A stretch of 64,000 bases of DNA from JADHUC01 sp964623055. Its GTDB lineage: Bacteria > Planctomycetota > Planctomycetia > Pirellulales > Pirellulaceae. Below the pieces are notes generated by a model. It saw only the letters and a program-made list of their open reading frames with translations. It searched no databases and had not been told where the DNA came from. A program made the translations under genes and the position numbers. Below are positions 9,209 through 17,530 of this stretch, piece after piece. The first letter of the stretch is position 1; the number at the start of each line of letters is the position of its first letter. The stretch is from assembly GCA_964623055.1 (NCBI GenBank), contig CAZURK010000017.1, positions 31,020-95,019 of the forward strand, given 5' to 3'.

Positions 9209-12200
9209 ATGCGCCCGTTTCTAACCGCGCTGTTGCCCGTTGGTGTGTTCGTCATGGCAGGAGTGTGTCGGCCAGTGCCGGCCGGGGAACACAGGATCGC
9301 GTTGAAGGAACACGTCAATCGTCAATGGACGAATGAACTTCTTAGCTATCCCTTCGAGGCGCCGGAAGGTGCCTGCCACGTGGAATCTGTGAGTCTTCGG
9401 GGACCGGCGGGCCCGCAGCCCGTGCAGCTTTCCGCAGTGGAGTATTGGCCAGCGACGCGAACTGTCAAATCGGCCACGCTGTGGCTGGTGGCCGACCTGG
9501 CGCCGCTCGCCAAAAACGAATACACCGTCCGCTATCAGGCGACGCCTTCTAAGGTTCCGGAGATTCGAGGCGATCTATCGGTGGAGGCGACTGCCGGCCA
9601 GGTGGAGATGAGCACTTCGCGGTTTGGTGCTCGGTTACGGCTGGGCGGGGAGACGTTTGATCCGTCGCGCGCCGCCTCCAATGTGCCCTGTCCGGTCGCA
9701 GCGATGCGTCTGGCGGACGGGACCTGGTTTGGCGGAAGCCGCCTGTTCGGATCGACGAAGCTGACTGGTTGGTCGGCGGAACTGGTGGCATCCGGCCCGG
9801 TGTTCGGGCAAGTGGAATACACGTACCAGTACGAAGATGGCAACACGCTCAAACTGACGGCGCGCCTATACGCGGGGGCGGCAGGATTGTATTGGGAGGC
9901 GCATGCTGCCGAAGACCGGCCAGAGGATGGCGTGGACATTGTGCTGAGCAGGGGGACCCCGCCGCTGACGCCGGTCATCCAACGCGAGGCATATGGTGAC
10001 CGACCGCAGGTGCAGGAGGTACGGTACGGCACGTGGGTCGAAATCCCTCTCGCCGAGTACGCAGAAGAACTGGTGACCAATTTGAGCCCGTGGGCGGACT
10101 GGTGGAACACCTGGACGCAGACCTCGGTGCGACTGCGTATCGGTGGTGGCGAGCGCGAACTGCAGTTGGCCAGCCACGATCCAGGCGCGTGGGTGGAACC
10201 GGCGGAGTCCGGCACTATGCGTGACTGGGGTGCATGGCAACACAAACTTATACCCGTGAAGCGCGGGGCCGATGGCGAGGTGTTCATGCATGTGAACAAC
10301 GCAGCGGGCGTTCGCAAATGGAGCATCGAGGACCGCGAACCGGCCTATGCCGAGGCGCGCCGCATGTCGCTGGCGCAGGTCAAGGCGGAGTGGCCTCCGT
10401 TGGACGAGGTCAAGGATTGGATTCTCGATTGGCCGAGCGACGGGCGGGAGCACCCGCATCTGTTCGTCTCGCCTGAAGACGTACGGGCGGCTTGGCGACG
10501 ACTTGAATCGAACGAGGACATCCTGCGCCAAGCCGACTACCTCTCCAGAGAAGAGATTCGGCCGGTTCCCAGCTACAAAGACGCACAGGCAATCGAAGTC
10601 TACCTGAGGACCAAAGGCGATCCGGAGGCTTCAAAGAAAGTGCGTTTGGTCGATCGCATGCGCCAGCACATGGGGGCGTTGGGCGACTTCGACAAGATGC
10701 GCAGCACGCAGACCGTTGCCGCGTTATACGACTTGATGATGGGAACCGACTTGATCACCGACGCGGACAAAGACCTCTATCGGTCGCAGATGGCGTTCTT
10801 GGGGTACATCCTGGCACGTCCATCGACCTGGAACATCGAGCGCGGCTATCGCTCCTACAACCCGAATATGAGTTTGTCCTATCTGCTGGCGCGAGGGATC
10901 GTGGGGTGCGCGATTCCGAATCACCCAATGGCCAAGCAGTGGGTTGCACCGGGGCTGAGCCGAACGGAGATCTGGCTGAACGAGGTCGGCCCGGAGGGCG
11001 AATGGTACGAGAGCGCCCACTACTCGCAGGTCAGCGCGTTTGCCATGACGTCGTTCGCGGTGGCGGTGAAACGAGCGGGTTTCGAGAATCTGTTCCTGAA
11101 CGACAACCTCAAGCGGTGGCCCATGTGGCTGGCCCAGATCTATACGCCGCGCGATCCCATGGAAGGGCGCAAGAACCGCCGAGCGAGTCCGCCGATCGGC
11201 CGAGCCACTGCCGGCGTGCCCTGGGGCTTGTTCGGGTTGATGGCCAAGGCGACCGTGGATACGGATCCTCTGTACTCCAAGCAAATGCAGTGGGCTTGGA
11301 CGGGCAGCGATCGCACCACGAACACCGCAAATCACCTTGGCGGGTTCGAGTCGGTCTACATGGATCCGTCACTGCCCATGGCCGTGCCGGATTGGACATC
11401 GAGGCTGTTTCCGCAGGTAGGACCGCTTTTCCGCAACGGTGTGGGCGACGAGCGTGAAAACTACCTGATCGTGCATGCGAATACCGGTGCTGGCCTGCGC
11501 CCGTCGGAGTATGGATGTCTCGCGCTGTGGTTTGCCCGAGGTGTTCCCGTTGCGGGTTCGTTTCCGGGTGGATACAAGGAGCGTCATCAACTGATGATGT
11601 CGCGAGTCATACCGCCGCTGACCTGGAGCGAGGGCGAGCCGTGGGACGAGTCGCGATTTGGCTGCAACACGGATGTCAGCATGGGCACGTTCAGTGCACT
11701 GCCGCGCCAGGACTACTTCTCGGCCAAGTACACACTCAAGGGATGGAACGGCGGACGTTACGGAATACCAGAGGACCCCGTGTCGTGGCCGCCGGTCGAC
11801 GGACCGGCCGGATTCCCAATCGAATGGTGCCGCCGCATGCTCTACGTTCAAGACGACAAGCCGGACGCTCCCAACTACCTGGTACTGCGAGATTCGGTCA
11901 GCGGCGGCAAGCCCACGCTGTGGCAGATGTGGACCGCGTCCGAGCGAATCGGGACGCCCGAGGAAGTGCGCGACGTCGAGGCATTTCTGGCGGATAAGCC
12001 GGGGAAACGAGCGGTGCCAGCTCGTGCACTGGCGGGAGATCGCTTCACCGCAGTGGGCCGCTTCAACGTCGACACGGACTACTACATTGCCAGCCCTCGG
12101 GACACCGAGCGCTGGACCATGCGAATGGGCCAGCGGTACGTGGACTACAGCGTTACGGGCCACGACTATCGCGATCTGCTGCAGTTGCGGCTGCATGGCA

Positions 12201-12676
12201 ACGGCGACTACTTCGTCGTCATGTTCCCACGTTTACGAACAGAGGCAGCCCCGCAATTCGCCACCCTGGGCGATGGCGCGGCCATCAAGATCACGGGCGA
12301 TTTCGGCACGGACTACTGCTTCCTGCCGGGGGAAGAAGCCGAGGTGACCATCGGCGAGGTCTACTTCCGCGGCGAGGCGGGATCCGTGCAGAAACGGGCC
12401 AACGTCAACATCCTGGCGACCGCCGCCGCTGGCGAAGTCCGCTTTGGCCAGTGGGGTATATCGGCGCCGCAGGCCGCGAGCGTGCGGGTCGAAACCGACC
12501 GACTGGTGGTTCACCTACCCTATGCTCAAAAGGACGGTGGAGAGATCACACTACGAACCGTAGGCCAATGGAAGCCAGCGGCCGGACAGGAAGGCGTCAC
12601 CCTGACGCCGATCGAAGGCGGCTGCCGGGTCGTGCTCGCTCCGGGAGTGGTCCAGGTGGTGCTGGAGATGATCTGA
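9209..12676 (+). CDS. Giant exported polysaccharide lyase-like protein (heparinase II/III- or RGL-like)
   Basis: 1155 residues with AGGAGGT before ATG 9209 and a signal peptide (MRPFLTALLPVGVFVMAG, cleavage near PVPAGEH). Residues ~25-400 look like an all-beta N-terminal region. Residues ~420-800 look helix-rich, with Trp/Tyr-rich segments (FVSPEDVRAAWRRL, EWYESAHYSQVSAFAMTSFA) resembling an alpha/alpha toroid. The last ~300 residues are again beta-rich, as in heparinase II-type C-terminal sandwiches. This beta/toroid/beta order suggests an uronic-acid polysaccharide lyase, but I cannot name the family with certainty. It is 31 bases downstream of the oxidoreductase and is the third operon gene. 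Confidence 0.65.
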   Translation: MRPFLTALLPVGVFVMAGVCRPVPAGEHRIALKEHVNRQWTNELLSYPFEAPEGACHVESVSLRGPAGPQPVQLSAVEYWPATRTVKSATLWLVADLAPLAKNEYTVRYQATPSKVPEIRGDLSVEATAGQVEMSTSRFGARLRLGGETFDPSRAASNVPCPVAAMRLADGTWFGGSRLFGSTKLTGWSAELVASGPVFGQVEYTYQYEDGNTLKLTARLYAGAAGLYWEAHAAEDRPEDGVDIVLSRGTPPLTPVIQREAYGDRPQVQEVRYGTWVEIPLAEYAEELVTNLSPWADWWNTWTQTSVRLRIGGGERELQLASHDPGAWVEPAESGTMRDWGAWQHKLIPVKRGADGEVFMHVNNAAGVRKWSIEDREPAYAEARRMSLAQVKAEWPPLDEVKDWILDWPSDGREHPHLFVSPEDVRAAWRRLESNEDILRQADYLSREEIRPVPSYKDAQAIEVYLRTKGDPEASKKVRLVDRMRQHMGALGDFDKMRSTQTVAALYDLMMGTDLITDADKDLYRSQMAFLGYILARPSTWNIERGYRSYNPNMSLSYLLARGIVGCAIPNHPMAKQWVAPGLSRTEIWLNEVGPEGEWYESAHYSQVSAFAMTSFAVAVKRAGFENLFLNDNLKRWPMWLAQIYTPRDPMEGRKNRRASPPIGRATAGVPWGLFGLMAKATVDTDPLYSKQMQWAWTGSDRTTNTANHLGGFESVYMDPSLPMAVPDWTSRLFPQVGPLFRNGVGDERENYLIVHANTGAGLRPSEYGCLALWFARGVPVAGSFPGGYKERHQLMMSRVIPPLTWSEGEPWDESRFGCNTDVSMGTFSALPRQDYFSAKYTLKGWNGGRYGIPEDPVSWPPVDGPAGFPIEWCRRMLYVQDDKPDAPNYLVLRDSVSGGKPTLWQMWTASERIGTPEEVRDVEAFLADKPGKRAVPARALAGDRFTAVGRFNVDTDYYIASPRDTERWTMRMGQRYVDYSVTGHDYRDLLQLRLHGNGDYFVVMFPRLRTEAAPQFATLGDGAAIKITGDFGTDYCFLPGEEAEVTIGEVYFRGEAGSVQKRANVNILATAAAGEVRFGQWGISAPQAASVRVETDRLVVHLPYAQKDGGEITLRTVGQWKPAAGQEGVTLTPIEGGCRVVLAPGVVQVVLEMI

Positions 12677-12711
12677 CGTGCCTGGCCACAGCGCCCCAGA
12701 ATATAGGAGAG

Positions 12712-12861
12712 GTGACCATTGGCGTTCATCGTAGGGGCTTTCTCCAGCATTCCGTTGCAGCAGTGGGAGGGGCTAGTCTCTTGACCGCCGGATCTGCCGG
12801 CGCAGAGTCCGCATCGGATCTACTTTCGCTTGATTCTCAGATGATCCATCTTTTGCTGTAG
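12712..12861 (+). pseudogene. Orphan Tat leader, 5' remnant of an exported protein
   Basis: GTG at 12712 with AGGAGA directly upstream starts a 49-residue reading frame whose first ~33 residues are a clear twin-arginine leader: HRRGFLQHSVAAVGGASLLT followed by AGSAGAES. After that the frame reads only ~15 residues (SDLLSLDSQMIHLLL) before a stop, and those codons are antisense to the end of the convergent response-regulator gene, which stops at 12820. The mature domain is missing. In planctomycetes such leaders normally precede Gfo/Idh/MocA, DUF1501 or sulfatase-type proteins, so this looks like the surviving 5' end of a fourth operon gene removed by a deletion with its right end near 12819. 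It is too short to be functional as read. Confidence 0.6.
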
Positions 12862-14202
12862 GCTCTGGCGGTGAATGCCAAGGCTGCGGGCCGCGGCGCT
12901 GATGTTGCCGTCGTTCTTGTCAAGCGCTCCCGAAATCGCTCGGCGTTCATAGGCTTCGGTCAATCGAGCTTTTGCTTCGGTCAAAGGCAACTCCAACAAT
13001 TCAGCTAGCTCTTCGCCGAGCGTCAGTTCGGGCGTCGGCTCCAGTTGCAGATCGTTGGCCCGGATCTGGCTCTCTTCTGCCATGGCTGCGGCCGCGGCGA
13101 TCGTATTCTCCAACTCGCGAACGTTGCCTGGCCAGTTGTAGGAAACGAGCGCGTCGATCGCATCGGGCGAAAGCTCCGGGGGTGGAGAGTCGGGTGTCCC
13201 GGCACGCTGCAGGAAGTGATTTGCCAGGCACAAAATGTCGTCGCGCCGATGTCTTAATGGCGGTGCGGCGAGTTGCACGCCCTTGATGCGGTAGTACAGG
13301 TCACGACGAAAATGTCCTTGATCGATGGCCTCGACGAGATCCTGATGAGTCGCGCTGATCACACGCACGTCAATCGGGATCTCGTCGGACGACCCGACCG
13401 CTTGGACAACGCGCTGCTGGAGGGCTCTGAGAATCTTCGCCTGCGCCGGCAGCGGCATGTCCCCGATTTCGTCCAAGAACAAAGTGCCTCCGTTTGCCCG
13501 CTCGAAACAGCCAACGCGGTCGCTATCCGCGCCGGTAAACGCACCGGCCACGTGGCCGAACAGCTCGCTTTCGGTCAGTGTCTCGGGGATGGCGGCCGTG
13601 TTCACCGGCACGAACGGGCCATCGCAGCGATCGCTGAGCCTGTGAATCTCGCGAGCCATCAGTTCCTTGCCTGTTCCCGTCTCGCCTTGAATCAGCAGAT
13701 CCACGGGAGCCTTTGCCGCTCGCTGCATCCGAGAAAACAGCTCTCGCATCGGTCGGCTGACACCGATCAAATTCCCGAACGCTTGACGATCGTCCAGTTG
13801 CTGTTCGAGTCGCTCGACGCGCTGCTGCAACTCCACCCGGCGTGTTGCGCGGCGAGCTATCGCGCGTACCTGTTCGACTTCGTACGGCTTCGTAATGTAA
13901 TCCGCCGCACCCAATTGAATGCACTCGACAGCGGTAGTTACCGTCTCGTCAGCAGTGACCACGATGATTTCAATGGCAGTTGCCAGCCGGCTGCCCAACT
14001 GCCGCAAGACCTCTCGACCCTCAATGCCGGGCATCGACAGATCCAGAAAGACCAGCTCATAACCGCCGGAGCGGATGGCTTCCAAAGCGGCGTGTCCATC
14101 TTCGGCTTCGCCGACTTCACACGACAATTGATCGAGAGAGCGCCGCATCGCGTAACGTGCGGGCTGTTCGTCATCGGCGATCAGAATTCGTAGCGGCATC
14201 AT
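12820..14202 (-). CDS. Sigma-54-dependent response regulator (NtrC family)
   Basis: 460 residues. The receiver domain (1-120) has DD at 10-11, phospho-acceptor Asp54 (VFLDLSMPG) and TKPYE. The AAA+ sigma-54 interaction domain has Walker A GETGTGKE at 173-180, the sigma-54 contact loop GAFTGA at 220-225 and Walker B LFLDEIGDMP. The C-terminus is a Fis-type HTH (NDGNISAAARSLGIHRQSLQQKMDHLRIKRK region). It activates sigma-54 promoters once phosphorylated. Its ATG overlaps the stop of the kinase gene by four bases, so the two form a two-component pair. Target promoters were not identified in the window. Confidence 0.93.
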   Translation of the reverse strand: MMPLRILIADDEQPARYAMRRSLDQLSCEVGEAEDGHAALEAIRSGGYELVFLDLSMPGIEGREVLRQLGSRLATAIEIIVVTADETVTTAVECIQLGAADYITKPYEVEQVRAIARRATRRVELQQRVERLEQQLDDRQAFGNLIGVSRPMRELFSRMQRAAKAPVDLLIQGETGTGKELMAREIHRLSDRCDGPFVPVNTAAIPETLTESELFGHVAGAFTGADSDRVGCFERANGGTLFLDEIGDMPLPAQAKILRALQQRVVQAVGSSDEIPIDVRVISATHQDLVEAIDQGHFRRDLYYRIKGVQLAAPPLRHRRDDILCLANHFLQRAGTPDSPPPELSPDAIDALVSYNWPGNVRELENTIAAAAAMAEESQIRANDLQLEPTPELTLGEELAELLELPLTEAKARLTEAYERRAISGALDKNDGNISAAARSLGIHRQSLQQKMDHLRIKRK

Positions 14203-16292
14203 TCCATTTCATCTTGGTAGACCGGCAACTTGACCGTGAACGTTGTCCCTTCGTTCGCGTCCGTCGAACAACTGATCTCTCCGCCCAATTCGCGAACTCG
14301 ACGACTGACGATATACAATCCAAGTCCGGTTCCGCCAGGCTTGGTCGTAGCAAATGGCTCGAATAGTTGATCCTGTACTTCCGAGGAGATCCCGGGACCA
14401 TCGTCGGTAAAGGTCGCCACAAAGTGGTCGTTTTCTTCGTGGCAACCAACGTGAACCCGTCCACCTTCACCCGCGGCATCAATCGAATTGCCCAGCAGGT
14501 TGAACAGTATTTCCCGCACAGCGTTCTCGCCGGCTGCCAGCGGTCTCAGATCTGTCTCGAATGTGGTCTCAATTTGAACACTGCGTCGCCGTGCCGCATG
14601 GCTCAGAAACTGAACCGTGACCTGTACCGCCGTCCTGGGGCGATGGCAGCGCTGGTCGCGGTCGGACGGCCGAGCGAATCCTAACAATTCGTTGGTACTG
14701 CGATCCAGCCGATTGACTTCACCAAGTATCAAATTCAGATCCTTGGCATGCTGCGAATCGGCCCCCAACTGTTCCGCCATCACCGTCGTAATCGTCTTGA
14801 TGGATGAAAGCGGGTTCTTTACCTCATGGGCCAGGCAACTGGTCAGTAAGCCCAGCGTGCTGAGCCTCTCCTGCTCGAGCGCTCGTCGTTCCGCGACCAG
14901 GGTGCGCTGCCAAAGCTCGCGATTGCGCAGGGTGACGCCAAACTGTTCGACGAGAAGCCTGATTGCATTCAACTCTTCCTCGCCCAGACCTGGCCGAAAA
15001 GGGCGGTGACCGAGCAGAAACAAGCCGCGCCAACCGCCGGCTTCCAGCCGCATCGCCACACCGGCATCCGCGTTTTTCAGACAATCCAGCAGGCCGACAT
15101 CGGGGCTCGTTCTGCGAGTACAATCCTGCAGCCCGTGCGCTTCAAGCCGGCTCAACAAGTCGTTGGCCGTGGCCTGGGTCATCTGCAACTCGCGGCCGGA
15201 CGTGCGATAGTGAGTGCGTTTTTCCCCATCCCACAACCAACCCGCCGCGTACGGCACAGCCAACGCTTCTGCCAACGAATCAACAAACCATCCCAAAAGC
15301 TGTTGCGGATCGTCCTCGGCATGCCGGGACATTTCAACTGCCAGCCGGCTCGAACCCCAGCGGCGATCCGATACTCGGCTGCCCATCAGATACCGCAGCG
15401 CCTCGCTTGTCCGTTCTCGCAGGGGGCGGTAGCCCAGCACCAACACACAGACCGCCAGTCCTTCGATGACACCAAAATCAAATCCGAAGCGTTGCCCCAG
15501 AGCATCGGTCATATTACCGACGATAAGGCGATGGAAGAGAAGAAAGCTGACTACGATGGTTCCGTAAACGATCGTCTGCTCGATCATCAAACGCATGAAG
15601 TTGTATCGAATCACAAAGAATGCAAATACAAATGCCGGTAACAAAAAGCTGATGACAACAACCAGGAGCAGATACTGGTCGACGAGGTGGCCTCCAAGCC
15701 GAGTCGATACCATCAATGTGACAAGGACGAGCGCCATCAAACAAAGGACCACCGCCATCCAGGCAGAAAACCGCCGGTACTCTCTCGCGGTAAAGCGGGA
15801 TCGGAGCCGCAACAGCACGGCCGCCGACACCAAAGCCACGAACGCCAGCCAAACGGCGAAGGGAGTAATCAACGGAGCAAGAACCTGCAGAGCATCGCCG
15901 CCGGGCGACTGCCACAGCCACCACCCCGCCGGAATCAAAACGACCAGCGGTAGGTATGCGATCGCATAGCGGGGGCGCGAGTGGCGAGTTATGGTAAATC
16001 CGCTGTGCCTTAATCGCATCACGGAGTGCAACAAGCCGCTCGGCATCAAGACCAGCCCGGTTGCCATCGCGATCTTCGACAACCACTGAATCCCCGATGC
16101 CCAGCGCCCCGTCACGCCAACCAGCATGAGGTCAAGAAATATCCCGGTGTGAAATAGCCAGACAGCCAACGCGAGCATTGCGATGGGAAGTGCAAGGTGG
16201 CGCCAGTTACGACGATCTACCAGCGTCAAGAACAAAGCGGTATCGATCACCGACGCCGTTCCAACGCAAAACAAAAACAGGCTATCGAACAT
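14199..16292 (-). CDS. Membrane-bound sensor histidine kinase with GAF-like domain
   Basis: About 697 residues from ATG 16292; a GTG at 16307 would add five. Roughly eight hydrophobic segments fill residues 1-290, a membrane sensor module. A GAF-like region (about 325-460) follows. The dimerisation/phosphoacceptor segment CLAHEVKNPLSSIKTI has its His near residue 489, and the ATPase domain shows DDGPGISSEVQDQLFEPF and GTGLGLYIV. The overlap with the NtrC-type gene downstream marks it as the cognate kinase. The layout resembles PrsK/PrsR-type pairs that control exopolysaccharide genes; that comparison is by architecture only. The signal sensed is unknown. Confidence 0.9.
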   Translation of the reverse strand: MFDSLFLFCVGTASVIDTALFLTLVDRRNWRHLALPIAMLALAVWLFHTGIFLDLMLVGVTGRWASGIQWLSKIAMATGLVLMPSGLLHSVMRLRHSGFTITRHSRPRYAIAYLPLVVLIPAGWWLWQSPGGDALQVLAPLITPFAVWLAFVALVSAAVLLRLRSRFTAREYRRFSAWMAVVLCLMALVLVTLMVSTRLGGHLVDQYLLLVVVISFLLPAFVFAFFVIRYNFMRLMIEQTIVYGTIVVSFLLFHRLIVGNMTDALGQRFGFDFGVIEGLAVCVLVLGYRPLRERTSEALRYLMGSRVSDRRWGSSRLAVEMSRHAEDDPQQLLGWFVDSLAEALAVPYAAGWLWDGEKRTHYRTSGRELQMTQATANDLLSRLEAHGLQDCTRRTSPDVGLLDCLKNADAGVAMRLEAGGWRGLFLLGHRPFRPGLGEEELNAIRLLVEQFGVTLRNRELWQRTLVAERRALEQERLSTLGLLTSCLAHEVKNPLSSIKTITTVMAEQLGADSQHAKDLNLILGEVNRLDRSTNELLGFARPSDRDQRCHRPRTAVQVTVQFLSHAARRRSVQIETTFETDLRPLAAGENAVREILFNLLGNSIDAAGEGGRVHVGCHEENDHFVATFTDDGPGISSEVQDQLFEPFATTKPGGTGLGLYIVSRRVRELGGEISCSTDANEGTTFTVKLPVYQDEME

Positions 16293-16410
16293 TTGCCGAA
16301 CGCCCACAGATGGGTGCGCGAACCTATCGCGAAACGGTACGAGATGATGTCATTGTAACACAAAGGCAGGCTTGTCGCCGCAAGATGCTACCCCGGATTA
16401 TCATGGGGTT

Positions 16411-16478
16411 GTAGCTACGTTCGCCAGAACGTGGGACGTGTCCGAGAGTTGCGACCACGTTCGGGCGAACGTAACTAC
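16411..16478. repeat. Intergenic palindrome, 24-bp arms
   Basis: Arms 16411-16434 and 16455-16478 are reverse complements with two mismatches; the left arm begins GTAGCTACGTTCGCC and the right arm ends GAACGTAACTAC. The loop is 20 bases. It lies between the start of the kinase gene and the end of the 120-residue gene, both minus strand. There is no T-run. Confidence 0.85.
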
Positions 16479-16496
16479 GACAGTGTGTCACGCAAT

Positions 16497-16859
16497 TCAC
16501 AATCCGGGCTGTGGCTGGAAGACCTCAACATCACCAGGGTCCAGGCTCCGCGTGCCTCCACGATCGGTCCAACGCACCAGGTTCTGCTCGGGCTCGACCG
16601 CCAACTCGCACGGAAACCGGGAACCGGTAGCCACGCCTCGGTAGACCACGTAGTTGCCCGTGGACGATCGGCAGACAGTCCGGCCGGTCAACTCAATCAG
16701 ATTCCCGTCGATTGCGAGAATGCAGGGTATTTGCAGCCGCAGTAGTCGACCTTCGTTTGGCGAGATCCTTATCCGGTCTTGTTGCCACCAGATTCGCAGA
16801 GCATCCGCCAGCAGTCGGCACAGCGACCGGCCCGCGCCACTAGTCGTCTTTCCAAACAC
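16497..16859 (-). CDS. Hypothetical protein in PspA operon
   Basis: 120 residues starting at GTG 16859, with AGGAG ten bases upstream. The start lies inside the end of the pspA-like gene (20-base overlap), so translation is probably coupled. The sequence is soluble, lacks a signal peptide, and looks beta-rich in its second half (GNLIELTGRTVCRSSTGNY, VEPEQNLVRWTDRG). I do not recognise a family. Position makes it the third gene of the operon led by the giant membrane protein. Confidence 0.6.
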   Translation of the reverse strand: MFGKTTSGAGRSLCRLLADALRIWWQQDRIRISPNEGRLLRLQIPCILAIDGNLIELTGRTVCRSSTGNYVVYRGVATGSRFPCELAVEPEQNLVRWTDRGGTRSLDPGDVEVFQPQPGL

Positions 16860-17520
16860 GGTCTTTCAACTCCTGCAATTCCTTATCGATCCGCTCTTTG
16901 CGATCCGCTTCGGAAAATTCTCGCTCCAGATCCTCCGCGTCCGGATCCTTGCCGTCCAGCCGGTCGTAGGCCTCGTTCATCACTTCAGCACGCTCGGCCC
17001 GCTGCTCCAGTCGATGGAACTGCGAGAATGCCGACTGATTTCCAACGCGATCCAGTGCGCTGTTGATACGCCTTGACGAATCGGCTCGCGCCAACCGCGC
17101 CAACAGCAGCGTCTGTCTTTGTCGGGCCTGGCGAATTCTATTCTCAAGGTCTTGCACCGAATTTCGCAGCTTTGCGGTCTCCTGTCGTTGCTTCTCATGC
17201 TCAACGCGAAGATCCTCGGCGCGCTGTTCGGCAAGGACTTTCTGCTCCAGAGCCGCTTCAGCCCCATTCTCGTCGTTGCGCTTGATAGCCGCCGTCGCCC
17301 GCTCGTTCCAGGTTTCCGCCTCCTCGTCCGCCTGCTGTACCCTGCGGCCCAACTGGATTTCATCGGCAATCGCGCCTGCAACAGACTCGCGCACTCTTCC
17401 AAGCTCACTCTCCATGTCGATCAACAACTGATGGAGCATCCGTTCCGGATCCTCGCACTTTTCGCACAACGTAGTGAGATTGGATCGCATGATCAGTGAA
17501 AAATTGGACAGCCATTTCAT
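16840..17520 (-). CDS. PspA/IM30 family protein
   Basis: 226 residues, almost entirely charged helix and coiled coil. It starts MKWLSNFSLIMRSNLTTL, the amphipathic first helix typical of PspA/Vipp1, followed by CEDPERMLHQLLIDMESEL, matching the family's EDPEKML-type turn. AGGAGA precedes the ATG. PspA/IM30 proteins are ESCRT-III-like membrane-remodelling proteins that stabilise damaged inner membrane. It lies ten bases downstream of the 1271-residue membrane protein gene and overlaps the next gene, which supports a membrane-maintenance operon. Confidence 0.9.
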   Translation of the reverse strand: MKWLSNFSLIMRSNLTTLCEKCEDPERMLHQLLIDMESELGRVRESVAGAIADEIQLGRRVQQADEEAETWNERATAAIKRNDENGAEAALEQKVLAEQRAEDLRVEHEKQRQETAKLRNSVQDLENRIRQARQRQTLLLARLARADSSRRINSALDRVGNQSAFSQFHRLEQRAERAEVMNEAYDRLDGKDPDAEDLEREFSEADRKERIDKELQELKDRVWKDD

Positions 17521-17530
17521 GGTTCTTCTC

